Shown here: piece after piece, positions 44,760-56,668 of the stretch
Layout of the letters: every line of letters starts with the position of its first letter
Position numbering within the stretch: position 1 is the stretch's first letter
NCBI GenBank assembly: GCA_905178155.1
Contig: CAJINV010000017.1
Location: forward strand, 674,722-738,721
Direction: 5' to 3'
DNA from: Amoebophrya sp. A120
Taxonomy: Eukaryota > Sar > Dinophyceae > Syndiniales > Amoebophryaceae
DNA: 64,000 nt
Program-made: the position numbers and the translations under genes
Notes under the pieces: model-generated
Seen by the model: only the letters and a program-made list of their open reading frames with translations
Database searches by the model: none
Told to the model about the DNA's origin: nothing

Positions 44760-46417
44760 ATGGCGCAGCTGGAGCGTATTTCCTTCTTTGCGATCGGCCG
44801 TGTAGCCGATGAGGAGCTGTTGGCCACTTGGAGTTCCTCCACGCAGGGACCCTCCTGGGACGATGTGCGGCTGAAGACGATCCGAAAATTACTCACCGCA
44901 GCAAGGAAGCGGTTGACACCAGGACAAAGACAGAAACTGCACTGGGACGACCAGCAGGTCTTCGTGCAGCTGGACTTCCCAGCTGGAGCCTTCGTTTATG
45001 TGGTATAAATTCGATGCATCTTGCTTTTTGTTTCTACTTTTTGCAAAAGATGAGCTTTAGGCGTACGGAGGAAAAGTCACACAGACTCGCTCTGGCCTCC
45101 TCGTGATGTTACTTGATGATGGAAAAGAACATGAATATTTATTACTTGATCTCGTGATGTCTAGCGCTTGAGGATAGCGGAAGAATTACATTCTAGTGAT
45201 TGCAGCTGCGCATAGGAAAATTTCAAACAATACCACTTGTCAGGTGGTCGCCCTGAAGAACCTGCAGGGGGAGGACTACCCCGAGCGAATAGCCTCGATT
45301 TTGATCAAGGAAATGCAGGAGCACGCCGAGGCCAATTACTCCCCGGCAATGCAGCTCTTCAACCCAAAAACGGACGCCTCGGACCCGATTTCCGAGGGCA
45401 TGGCCCAGTGGTTCACGGACAAGGCGGCCGAGTTCGACGACCCCGAGGAGTACGACAAACTGGCGAAAGCAATGGCAAAAACGAGTGCTATTAAGAAGGT
45501 ATACATAGATACAGTTTTCTTTTGATTCGTTTGTTAGGATAGTAGAGGCTGTCTTTCATGCACGAATAGGCCAGGTATCCATATGATGAGTAAGCAACAG
45601 AAACAATGCGAATGTTGACCATGAGCGGGAAAATAAACCAGATTATGAACGACAACGTGCATGGGATGCTGAAGAACACGGAAAACTTATCATGAGGAAA
45701 AACGCCGCCACGACCCGAGACGAGTTGTCAACATGAGAGACCTTTCTAGTCGCGACTTGGCATTGATAAGACTGTAAACAGGGTATAATATTAGGTGGAT
45801 TTCTCTTCGTGATGCGGCTGTCCGTCCTATCGTTGTGCACTATATTACACGCTAGAACGCGCTTGTTATGTGTGGCTCCGTAAACTTGTGGATTTGTGTT
45901 CGCAGAGTCCGTCTCTATTGCGACTGTGGGGTCGTGCGGGGCTGGTTATTTTTCCTCCGGATAAACCTTGAACGTGTTGGACGAGCAGGCGCAAGCGATG
46001 CGGGATGAGGCGCAGGACTACGAGGAAGAGGCGGATATATCCATTGCAAAAGTATCGTACTCGTAGGGCAGTAACTGCTGCATTCATGCATTGCAAATCC
46101 TTCTCCTGAGGGAGATCCGCTTCCGCATGATTACTGGAAAATTTGTCATGCAATTGCTACTAGTTCTTGTACTAGTACGATACTTTTGCAATGCATAATT
46201 TACCATCAAGGACTATTTCTGGTGGAAGGACTTGAAGGTGACTTTGCTGATCGCTCTCGTAGTGGCTATTGTCATAGGTATCTCCGTCTGGTGCTGCATT
46301 AAAAATTGCGACAAAAGCAAAACCGTCAGAGACGACACCAGCACAGCATCGGGAGAACAGCAAGAGGGCGGAGGACGTGGTCCAGCTGCACAGGCCGCCG
46401 CAGCACGACAGGATTAG
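44760..46417 (+). CDS. Longin R-SNARE-like protein, copy 4 (Asn at zero layer)
   Basis: Exons 44760-45002, 45244-45498, 45642-45687, 45969-46037, 46203-46417 (828 nt, 275 residues). Introns 1 and 2 are GT-AG at the same codons as in copy 3; IE-13 and IE-14 create the others. MAQLERISFFAIGRVADEEL, IRKLLTAARKRLTPGQRQKL, EDYPERIASILIKEMQEHAE; helix IMNDNVHGMLKNTENLNVL (Asn at the zero layer, with IE-13 inside the codon for the following Leu); DTIKDYFWWKDLK and anchor VTLLIALVVAIVIGISVWCC. The tail is longer than in copy 3 (Ser/Gln/Gly/Ala rich). Confidence 0.9.
45688..45963. mobile_element. IE-13, introner element, family E
   Basis: Starts TATCATGAGGAAAAACG, ends GTTATTTTTCCTCCGGATA. Direct repeat AAACT (45683-45687) / AACCT (45964-45968). 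The empty site in copy 3 reads GAAAACTTGAACG, proving the flanks were duplicated on insertion. Confidence 0.93.
46038..46197. mobile_element. IE-14, introner element, family C
   Basis: Starts TATCCATTGCAAAAGTATCG, ends CGATACTTTTGCAATGCATA. Flanks GGATA / ATTTA are diverged, but length and frame agree with a 5-bp duplication. Empty in copy 3 (GCAGATACAATCAAG). Confidence 0.85.
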
Positions 46418-47437
46418 CAAAAGAAGTCCGATGAACGGGTGTTCCGTGGTACTATGGAAGTGAAGAAATTATTGTCACGCGGGGACAGTAAAAAAAAGTT
46501 GAAAAAAGAGGTTTTTTAAAGCAATGTTTACACTAATTTTTTCCACAGCTTTATCATTATCTCTGACTGCAATTTTGATTTAGATTTTCATATTCATTTT
46601 CATCATCTCGAACTCTGTATTTTCCTTTTTTGCATAGTACTGTAATACGAAAAGAAACATTACCGATTGGAAAACTGACTGCGATACAATTACATTATTC
46701 TCTCTAAAGACAACTCTGGTGACATAATTCGTCGACACGTTTTAAACAGCAAAATTAATTCGTCCGAGAAAAAAAGAACAACCCGAGGACTAAGGTCCTG
46801 TTTGTGTTTAGTGCAGCGATTTGTTTCGGTTTCCCCTTTTGATGCATCCAGTCGCCGGAGGGTGATGTGTGTTTTTGGTTTTGGTTTGGCTCCTTGCCGG
46901 AGACTTGGGCCACATCGTGGTTGACGGCCGCAGTGTAGCACCTTCGTTCCGAAACCGCATTATGCGAAGAAATGTTGTTGAGTGAGTGTGAGCAGTTGCA
47001 GTAGATCAAAATCAAATTCCTACCCCTGTGCTCTCTGTCGTACCTGCGTGTTGTCGTGCTCGCGGTCGTGGCGTCTATGCGTGTTTCGTGCGTCTTCGTG
47101 GTGGTGGGGGGGCTGTGTCGAGGAAGATGTTGAGCTTACGGGCTTGATTTCAAAAGGGAGCTGGAATTTTTAGAGCGCAGGGCAGGGACAGAAGGTACTG
47201 AGAGCCGATCAGAGGTAGCAGCACCGGGGCGACCGGCTCGCATGGACTTGATTTCCGCAAAAGTGAGGCTTTCAATACAGATATTTTCGCAATATACAGC
47301 AGGATAAACGAAACTTCTGAAGAGAGAGGGCGGAGCAGAAGAAGTTTTAGAACGGAAACTACAATTAAAATAAAGACCGAGAGCCCAAAGAACAAGAGAA
47401 CACTTCGTCGCTCTGCACGCCGCATCAAAAAATCAAA
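46418..47437. other. Spacer with a remnant of the duplicated spacer
   Basis: 46650-46800 matches the spacer downstream of copy 3 (43930-44070), so the duplicated unit once continued here. No fifth R-SNARE reading frame is seen. Confidence 0.5.
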
Positions 47438-50400
47438 ATGACTACGTACCGCGAGCTATGCTGTGCAAAAGTGTCTGCATCACACCCGTATTTATAATCT
47501 TTGGAGTCACTGCAACTGCTCATGGTCATGACATGATTGAATCTGCATGAAATCATCGTAGTCCAACTTTCTGGTTGAGAAATTTTTCATGCGGTATATC
47601 TATGCGTATTGCGTTTGCGATGCTTTTGCAATGCATAACAGCGCGCGAAGCAAGAGGACGCGCATTACGTGCAGAACCTCGAAGACCTGCTCGAGCAGAC
47701 CAAGCAGAACTTCGCGCGGGAGCGGGCGGCGTTGCGGATCCAGCAACAGAAGCGGGTGGCCGACGCGACGCACGAGCTGAATGAGGAGATTTTGTTGCTG
47801 AAGTCGGAACTGTATCAAGTGCAAATATGTCTGAGTCTGGAACAGTGCAGATTTTTGCCATGCCGTTTTTACATGACACAGAATGTCCGTCATGGAAGCT
47901 CTAGAATCACAGAGTTCGAGAAGCTTCCACATTGCTCGATCCGCATGACAAATTCCCCACTTTGGTGAAAGAAAATGAACATCTTTTGCTGCCTATGCAT
48001 GAGAGAGTTGTCTGTGTTGTGAAATGCGCATCACAAGTTCGCATCCTTCGAGGTCGAGACATATTTGCAATACATAAACTGTCCGCCGTCCGAGTATTGT
48101 CCAACGGCGCGATGAATGCTGCGGAGGTGCAGAAGGAGAGCAGCGGGAAGAGGGAAAATGAATTGGAGAAGGAATTATCACACAAAAAAAGTTCATCACG
48201 GGGAGCCTAATGCGCATTTTGATTTTTGCAAAAAAGAAATTATCATGCAAAAACACCTGCAAGTTTGTGACTGTGACGAATTTTTTTCTGTCCATACGAA
48301 TTGAACAAGTGCCAATCCTTGCTGAAGCGGAAGGAGAATTTGATCGTCGACTTGACTTTACTTGCGAAGGACCGCCACGAACAGATCTCCAACCTGGAGG
48401 AGGAATTGGAGCTTGTCCATACCGAAAAGCAGAAGCTGAGCCGTGCGGTAAGCGAGGGAAAAAGATCGGCGGAGGAGCTGGACAAGGTAAAAAAAAATGA
48501 CTTCCTGTTTCGAGGCGTAAGCTTGTGGTCCTAAGGGCGGTTGTTCTTTCGACGCGGTCGCGCGTTTTGAATGGGTACAGAATAGTGAAAGTATAAATTC
48601 TTTTACTTCCATTTTCATTTTATCTATCGTATCAATCAACGCCAGCTTGCGAACGAAACGGCCTCAAATGCGATGGACGCACACTGCGAGCACATTGAAG
48701 AGCTGGAAAAGGAGATCGCAAGACTGCAAGCTGAGTACAGATGAAGTTGATATGCTTGTTGGAATAAAAGAGCAAGTCTGACTGTCTGAGTTGTTTGTCA
48801 TGACGCGAAACACGACACGAGGACAGCGACACACACAAAAATGTGATTTTTTCATGCACAAAGTTGGTGCAGCAGCACCTCCAAAAACACGTATCAGAGG
48901 AAGATCGTGCGCTTCTCATATGATATAAACAGCTGCAAACAAATCCGGCAAGTGAAAGATCGTGAGTTCCGGCGTGCGGAGCAGCACCACCGAGACAAGG
49001 AGAAGGAGCAGCATGGGCAGCAGGAGAAACTCCGGAAGGAAATGAACCGAATCAAGGAGGAAGCAGAGGTGGAGCGGTGCAAACTACGAAGCACGTTCAA
49101 GGCGAAGCTGGACGTGAAAGCGAGGCAAATCCGCGAACTGGAGGTCGAGTTGAGGAATAGTGTTACTACAACAGCAGCTCCATCGGGGTCCAAAGAAGCC
49201 CCTGGTGGGGGCGATCGGGATCTTCAAAGCAGTGAGGGAGCTGCGGGGACAACATCAGTAGATCCGCCGGTCATCCTTGGCGGCGGCGGATTCAGACCAA
49301 GCCCATCGCAGAGAATCGCTGCCTCGTCGGGCGCGGTCGGGAAATTCAAACGTATTATATATATTTTTGGGAATTTAGTACATCTCTTGAATTGTTCTTG
49401 ATTGTCGTCTTCCACGTTTTTGTTTCCAAAACTGGTGTGGCCACTTGCCTTTATCTTTGTATGTGCTTACCACGTTTTGCCTGTGCCATGACAATGTTCC
49501 TTGAAAAATGTTGCTTGGAAAACAAAAATCCGCGGCGTGATCGAATATACAACAGAGCAAGCGGAGCACGCCGAGCAACTCGCGGAGCAGTTAAAGGGGG
49601 AGAAATCCGCCGTGGAAGGGCATCTCCGCTCCGTGCTGGCGGACCACCGGCAAAAGCAGAAAAAATGGGACAAGGAGCAGGACGAACTCGCGGAGCTGCT
49701 GCTCGAAAGTGAGAAGAAAGTGGAATTCCTGCAGCAGGAATTGCGGCAGATCCGGGCGAAGTTGGCGGTAGAGCTGGAAGCGAAGGCAGATTTCACCAGG
49801 ATAGAAGGTGAGCACAAGAAGGAGAAATCCGAAGTTCAACCTCGTCTCCGTCTTCGCTCCGGCTGCTCAGTACCAGAGCAATTCGGCTCATTCAGTAGCT
49901 CAGGATCTTCCACCAGTGGCGCTCCTAGCGCCACCGGGGCTGCAGACCCAGTTGTGGAGGACAGCAGTGCTGGGGATAACGTGGCAAAACACCAGCAGGA
50001 CACGAGCATCAAGGAGGTGGACCGCTCGGAGAGTGGCAGAAGTGCGCCCCCGCCTACAGTCGGTCAAGAGATGAATACGACGTCTTCTACTTCAGAAGCT
50101 GCTACAGTAAAGGAAAAAGCAGAGCAGGATCAAGTCGCGAAGCCAGTAAACACGACGACCTTCTGCAGCTCTGAGATTGATGTTGTTGATCCTGAAACTG
50201 CACCAAAAAATACAATGAAATCCTCTGTTTCACCACCTGCCGCCGACAAAAGGACAATAAATACTCCAAGTCAGAGCCCTTCGAAGATCAGAAACCAGAA
50301 CGAAAGTCTGTCCCTGCAGCTTCTGGAGGCGAAAGAGGAAAACGTGAAGCTGCAAAAAGAAAACGCCGATCTTTCTTCGAGACTAGCAGCGGTCAGAAAA

Positions 50401-53400
50401 TACGGGGAGGAACTGCAGGCACAGATGAAGGAGGACAGCGAAAGGTTGAAAGAGACCTGCGCGAACGAGCTGCTGCACGCGCAGAGGCAGCTGGAAATGA
50501 AGCAGAAAATGCTAAAACAGGACCATCTCGCGGAGGTTTTGGCGCTGAAGAAGGAGCAGCAGGAAGCGGCGAAGCTGGAAGAAGGTTTAAACAAACGCGT
50601 CTCCGGTTTGCTTACCGAGAAGGCGGAGAGGGCGAGGGAGATTGAGCAGTTGAAGAAGGAAGCCGACCACAACGCTATCGAGCTGAAAAGGCTGCAACGG
50701 AAGTTGGAGCTGGAAACGGAAACCAAGCGGGTCGAGAACAACCGACTGCAGCAAGAAATTCGGAACAAAATCGAAGAAATCGCGCACCTGCAGCAGTCCT
50801 ACGAGCAGTTGGTCGGGGTGCAAAAAGAGGCGGCCGAGCTGGGGGTCACGAAGAACATGGTAAAGTTTACTAAGTAGCAGCTATTGGTGTTGGAGAAGAG
50901 CTTTGCTGTTTCAGGTTCTGTTGCATGACGTTGTAGTACACGACCAAAGCAAGCATCCAAATCCATGTTCGCTTTCACGCATCATGAGAAACAAGCAAAC
51001 TTCATTCTAGTAGAACGCTGTCCTTCTACACTCAGGACTACGAGAAGCGGGAGCAGGACCTGGCGAAAACCGGAGCCGCCCTGGACCACCGGGAGTCGGA
51101 CGTGGCGCAGCAAGAGAGTGCAAATCTGAAGAAGGAAGCCTTCCTGAAGGAGCGCGACCACGTGTTGAAGGCCAAAGAGCAAGCCCTCACTGTGGCCGCG
51201 GCGGAGATTCAGAAAATGCGCGAACAGATAGAAGCACAACAACTGCAAATACAGCAAGAAGCACAGCGAAGTGGTTCAACATCTGGTACCGGAAATAATA
51301 AAGCTGAAACTACTACTAGTAGTCCTACTAGCCTGCTGAATGAAGCAAAAGACCAAGAGATCGCGTTGTTGAAAGGGGAGCTCGACCAGCAGAAGCAGAA
51401 GCTACAGAAGCAAACCACGGAGCACACAGAGTACGAAGCGGTTTCCTACGCGAAGCTCTCCGAGCTCCAGCAAAAGTGCACCAAGATGGAGAAGCTGCAA
51501 AAGATCCACAGGAAACGGCAGGAGCAGAGCAAACTGGTTCTGGAGCAGATCTTGCGTGCGTACCAACTCTCGGGGTCACTGGCGGCGACCAGTACATCAG
51601 CCGCAAACGCGCCGGCGGGTCTGCAGCCGCAGCAGCCAGGCTACTACAGCAACAATCCAGTTGTGGTTTTATCCGGCGAGGATTATGACCACAAGAACTT
51701 AGCTCATGCTGCGGTCGCGGGCCAGCAACAGCATCTGCAACAACACACCGACTCTGATGCAGAACAGCAGCAGGGTGAGCAGCTACATGGTCCGGATTTT
51801 CACGCGATAAGTCATGCCGCCGGTAACAGCCTCAGCAACTCCGCGTCCTCCATTCCATCTTCGGGAACCGGCAGCATCGTCGCGGACCCCAGTCCGAAAA
51901 TCGCCATCGAGCCGGAGCTATGCATGGCAAAAGTATCGTTATCGTATCTATCAGTAATCACAAAAAAATGAAATTTCTCATGCAGCTTCACTTATAGCGC
52001 ATCCATTTGTCATGCAAGCTCGCAATATAGTATGTACGAAAGCTGTGCTTTTGCAATGGATAGGAACTGATTGAAGTGATCAGCAATCTGCTTAATTCTT
52101 CCTGGATGACGAGCTGCACCACCACGCCGCGAACCAGGACAGCAAGTAATTTTGGAGCACAAATAAATGACTACACCTCCACTGCCGCCGCGGCAGAACA
52201 ACAGGTGCGGATGCTGAAAGATGAAGAAGAGAAACGGATGATTGGGACGTCGACCAACCTGGCTGAGCATCAAAACCCGGCCGCGAAGACCAAGGATCTT
52301 GCTCTGGATCGCAGCCAGGTCGGACGAGACGGAGGCACAGGCACAGCGACCACCAGTGCGGTGAATACCGCGACCAAGCCGACGCCGAGAATGACGCCGT
52401 CAAGTTCGGGGCACACCAGCAAATCCACCGCCAATGAGGTGGCGAGTTTGAAGGAGAAAGTCGCAGTCTTGCAAGACGCGCTGCAGGAAGCATTAGATGT
52501 TGTGGCGAAAGACCCAAAGGCCGCCAGTTCTTCTTCCCACTTTGGGGCCGCGACGACCTACTTCAAAACATGCGGCAGCAGTGGTGCAGATCAAGAGCCG
52601 GCTCCTACTTGTTTCGCTCCTGGTGCAAGAACCACTCCTACGGGCGCCCATGAAGTAGTAGAACAACAACAGGGCAGCGCGGCGTCGGCAGGTGAACTAC
52701 GAATTAGCGGAACTACAGTGGAAACAGCAGCGGAAAAAACACAATCACAGATGGTTACGGCGGATGTTGAAAATGCAGACGATCTCCATCCCCCACCAGA
52801 GTACACGCGGATTGTCCCTGTAGCATCACCGTTGCAGCAAACCATGTCCTCCTGCTCTGTGACCGCAGCAGTTCCTGGGATCCTCGTGAGTGCGGGCGAT
52901 GTTGTAGGTGCAAGTTCTGCAGCTGGTGGCGGCACGGCGGGGGCTGTTGCTCCTTCTTCGTCTTCTTCCAGCGGAAATAAACCTCCGTCTACTACTACCA
53001 CACGAGCAAGTGTACTACCTCAGCCCGTCGCTCGTGTGGTACCACCCACAACTGCGTTCTTCGCACGTTCGTTCGGAAGTCGAGCTAGTGTAATTGCACC
53101 TGGTGGCGCACCAGGCTCCTTCCTGTCAACCAGCATCACAACCTCTTTCTCGCAACCACACGGAGCGGCAGGGGTGGGACCATTGCAGGCCAATCGTACA
53201 GCTCCCGGAACCGCATCAGTTCCAGATCCCCGGGGCGCCGCGCTTGGGCCGGAACGGACGACGTCGAGCTCAACTTTCAGCGCAAGAGGAGCGATTGTTC
53301 AGCCGGCGGGTCTCAACGTCGGACCTTTTTTCTCGGAACGAAATGCCAATTCGTCGGCAACTACTCCCAGTTTTGCCGGCCTGGGGCTAGCCGCCGCGGC

Positions 53401-55206
53401 CGGCCGGGCTATTGCCGCGAATAAGGCGAGTGCTGGAGCACGACCAGGGAATTCCTCTGCTCGTCGTGGAGATTATGTTTACAACTATTCGTCCTCAGCA
53501 TCCACAAGTTCCTGGTCGAACAGTAATTCTATTGAGATCGTGGAACCAGGTGGAGTGGCTGCAACAAACAGCGACGATTTGATGTTTCAAGTAGACACAG
53601 CACAACATCACCGGTCTTTGATGTTCCAACAGCACAACGCGACTACCCTTTCCGCCTCCACCGGCCACATCGGTGCGACGGGCAGTAAGACCCCCAACCG
53701 TGTTTCCTACAAACAAGCCCGGCGCGCGAGTTTGCACTCCCTTTCCAGTAGCCGATCCGTGACGTTTCACAATGCTGGTTCTTGTGGTGGGGGCTCTGCG
53801 TCCGTTGGGGTAGTAGGTCCAGGAACAACTACTTTCGGAGGAGGAAGTGTAATTACTACCTCATCTCAGAGTCGTACGAGGTCCAGTGTGAAGAAGCAAA
53901 TTCGCTCTACCCTGCCGGTCGCTACGTCCGTTCCCGTCGCCGCGCCGATTCGCCAAATGTCGCCGAGATGGGACGTCGGTGCTGCGCGGGGAAGCAGCAG
54001 GTCAGTTTCGAATTCGCGTGCGGGTGGCGGTGGTTTGAGCGCAACATTTTCAACATCCAGATGTCGCCCGACGTCGGCCCGGTCGGCGACTCCACCAGGG
54101 TTGGCCCAGTTATTGTGAGGAAAAATCCCCCCTCGCCATATCGAAAAGGCATGTTTCCGAAAATTTGTGTTGCTGATTTGGGGTCACAAATCCTTGCAAG
54201 AAGACAAGGGCAAAAGCTTCGCCCCCATTATGGAGGCGATTTGTCATGCTGTTGGGCCTAAAGCGGAGCCGTTTGCCATGCTGAGCGACTAGACCGATAC
54301 GCCCCTGCATAGCCTGGGGAACTGGCCGCGATGCCTTCCTGCAATACAAAGCCGATTTGTGTACACAAATCCCGCGTCACAGATTTCCATTTCGATACGG
54401 GGTGGGGTGATTTTTCCTTTTGATACCAGTTCCTACCGGTTGTTCACTCCTCGTCCCGGAGTGTGGAGGGGAGATTTGTGTCGACCGCGCGAGGAAAAAA
54501 TGCTGGTAATAATTCTACGTTGAACAGCAGCCGGGGAACAGCAACTTCTGCAGGACGAGGTGTGAATCACTTTTCGACAGCAGGTGCTGCAGAGGATCCT
54601 TCTGTGCCAGAAGGCGGGAATCTTCAACCTGACCAGCTCGGAATTCTGAGCAAGAGCAACGTGGACGGAATTATGGATGAAGCCACGGTGGAAATGGTAA
54701 ATAAAGGTGCGCCGGAAGGTGGCTCCTGGGTGGCGACCGATAACTTTTATTCCAACCGTAATCAGAATCAAGTAGAAGGAGCCCCTGCAGCTCGTCTCGT
54801 GACCACTAGTACAACAACCAAGCGAATCCGGCACTCGCCAACCAACCCCTTTCAGCAGAACAAAGAAGATCAACAGAACAGTTGCAGTTCTTCCGATGAA
54901 GTGCTGGTGAATTTATCCTCCGCGTCCAGTCTCTCGGTGGTGGTAGCAGAGGGTGATGATCTTCCTGGTGCTCCGGTAGCGGAGCCCTCGGTGGACCAGC
55001 AGCAAGCGCAATACATCAACCACATCGATCAAGCGGCCGCGGAGCCGCCGTCCGAAATAAGTGCGGGCGCTGTTTATGACGTTGATAACAGCCACTACAA
55101 ATCTTCGCAAGAGGACACGAACTACATCGAACTCGCACAAAGAAGCGGCACTGCAGCGGGGCGAACGCCAATTTTGCCGGCCAATGCGGGAGAGATCGAT
55201 CTCTAG
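47438..55206 (+). CDS. Giant coiled-coil protein, ten exons
   Basis: Model: 47438-47456, 47643-47812, 48082-48175, 48302-48486, 48646-48740, 48933-49352, 49524-50859, 51036-51918, 52068-54110, 54431-55206; 6021 nt, about 2006 residues. Start ATG 47438 gives MTTYRER, reached only by removing IE-15. Residues 1-830 are almost pure heptad coil (NLEDLLEQTKQNFARERAAL; LLKRKENLIVDLTLLAKDR; LEKEIARLQAEY; KLRKEMNRIKEEAEVERCKL; QLEMKQKMLKQDHLAEVLAL), broken by a Ser/Pro linker around 370-500. The remaining half is Ser/Thr/Ala/Gly rich and probably disordered. Two introns are GT-AG (48487-48645, 50860-51035); five are clear IEs (IE-15, 16, 17, 19, 20); the 48741-48932 and 49353-49523 junctions are less certain. 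Likely a structural or tethering protein; no family recognised. Confidence 0.82.
47457..47637. mobile_element. IE-15, introner element, family C
   Basis: Starts TATGCTGTGCAAAAGTG, ends GATGCTTTTGCAATGCATA. Direct repeat decayed (CGAGC / ACAGC). Excision joins MTTYRE to RAKQEDAHYVQ in frame, so it sits only 19 nt after the start codon. Confidence 0.82.
47813..48076. mobile_element. IE-16, introner element, family A
   Basis: Starts TATCAAGTGCAAATATG then TCTGAGTCTGGAA; ends TTCGAGGTCGAGACA then TATTTGCAATACATA. Perfect direct repeat AACTG at 47808-47812 and 48077-48081. Confidence 0.92.
48176..48296. mobile_element. IE-17, introner element, family D (shortest)
   Basis: Starts TATCACACAAAAAAAGTTC then ATCAC; ends GTGACGAATTTTTTTCTG then TCCATA, an inverted match. 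Direct repeat GGAAT (48171-48175) / CGAAT (48297-48301). At 121 bp it is the smallest here. Confidence 0.87.
48741..48927. mobile_element. IE-18, probable introner element
   Basis: Flanked by TACAG (48736-48740) / AACAG (48928-48932). The right end is TATATCATATGAG in reverse; the left end (ATGAAGTTGATATG) is only weakly similar. Frame joins LQAEY to SCKQIRQVKD. Confidence 0.5.
51919..52062. mobile_element. IE-19, introner element, family C
   Basis: Starts TATGCATGGCAAAAGTATCG, ends GTGCTTTTGCAATGGATA. Direct repeat GGAGC (51914-51918) / GGAAC (52063-52067). Excision joins KIAIEPE to LIEVISNLLN in frame. Confidence 0.9.
54111..54425. mobile_element. IE-20, introner element, family E
   Basis: Starts TATTGTGAGGAAAAATC, ends GATTTTTCCTTTTGATA; TATCGAAA lies inverted in both arms. 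Perfect direct repeat CCAGT at 54106-54110 and 54426-54430. Excision joins PPGLAQ to FLPVVHSSS in frame. Confidence 0.9.
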
Positions 55207-56668
55207 CTTGTTGTAGAAGAAGCAGATCTTCCGATCGGCCATGCGAACGAATTTGCTCCGAAAGGAAAAATTAATGATTGACTGAACAAAGTACAAGTAG
55301 ACAAACTCTAACTCACTAAGCGGATCATGCGTCATGTAAACAAGCTAGATGAAAAGCAAAAGATCGGCAGTATCAGGTCTCATGGCATATACTCTTACCC
55401 AGTTTGATGAAGGTTGAATTTAGACATTGTGACCGTTCGATTGTGATTGTAGCAAATTGTGACTAAGTAGTGCGTCTCGACGTCCTCGAGAAACGACTGC
55501 TGTCGACGACGTCTTTGTAGCAAATATAGCGATAGAAAGCGATTCGAACAAGTTTGTACGTGTAGCACAACAAGCACTACCCCTGATTTAGCCCTGTACA
55601 ATATTGGACAAAAGAACCTCTGACATCCTCCTTTGGAAAAAAGAACGCAGCAAGCAGATGAGAAAAAATATGATTACTCCACGTGCCCACAGTCGTACAG
55701 GACGACGAGCAAAACCCGTGTGATAGATCGTCGTACGCACAAATGAATCGCTTATTCACCGTCCGTGTTCGTTCCGTTCGTGCAAAAGGAGACGCAAAGA
55801 TAAGATTCGACTGATAGACTACCGACATGACTGTAGTTGTCCCCGCGTCCTCTAAAATCCATCACTCTCAAGATGAACAAGAGTCGTCCTTATGAGCTTG
55901 GATCTAGAAGTACGCAGCACTCAGCGCGAGAGCTCTATTACCGAATATCACTCCGATGAACAGGACCTCTTCCCGGATTTCTTTTCCTTTGTTTTGCGCG
56001 CAGTAGCCTTTGGCTTTGAATTTGATGCCTTCTTTGTCTTTCTCCTTCTCAGCACTCGCACGTGACTCTGACCCTACTAAGATACGCACGCACTGCAGTA
56101 AAATTTTTTTGCCATTCTTCAAAGTGAAAGTCATGAATAAACTTCCCGACGTCTACGTCAAGGTCTAGTTGTAGTACTCCGGCTGAAAGGAGGCTTGCTC
56201 ATTATCAACATCATGGGTTGGTGAGTCACGTTCTGTCATTGCAACGCAACAATCTCATTACCCGCACTATGAATATCATAAAGCCCGAAAGTGGGTTGAG
56301 TAGAGACTGAAACGCACACATTAAATACGTTACATAAGTCTTTGAATTCAAAATTTTCCTTTCCACAAACGCAGCGAAGGAAAAATAGAATTATCGCTTT
56401 CTTCCCTCTTCGCACCGCTTGTCGGAGTATTAAGGATTGGTGAGAACTTCTTCACAGCCCTGCTTTATTCCACCCCGATGAGATTAGCACCATCGAGGAA
56501 GCTCTAGGTGAATCGTTTTAGGTGAAGAAAGTAGTAGAGCAGTGAGACAAAAGCCTGCGCTAACAAGCTTTCATCTTCCGACTTGAAGACTTTGTCTTAG
56601 TTCTTTTCCAACCATCGATCTCTCTTTTCAAGTTACACCATTATAACCCGCAAAATATTGTTCACAAA
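55207..56668. other. No gene seen
   Basis: 1.5 kb intergenic; no supported coding sequence. Confidence 0.5.

Larger units (their letters stand above)
44160..46540. repeat. Segmental duplication unit containing R-SNARE copy 4
   Basis: Sister of 39965-43060. Coding exons 1 and 2 are nearly the same length to the base (243 and 255 nt in both). Confidence 0.7.

Noticed and set aside
49353-49523. Further introner element in the giant coiled-coil gene
   Set aside because: The frame requires an intron here, and the left side begins TATTATATA, but no convincing inverted right end or target duplication was found.
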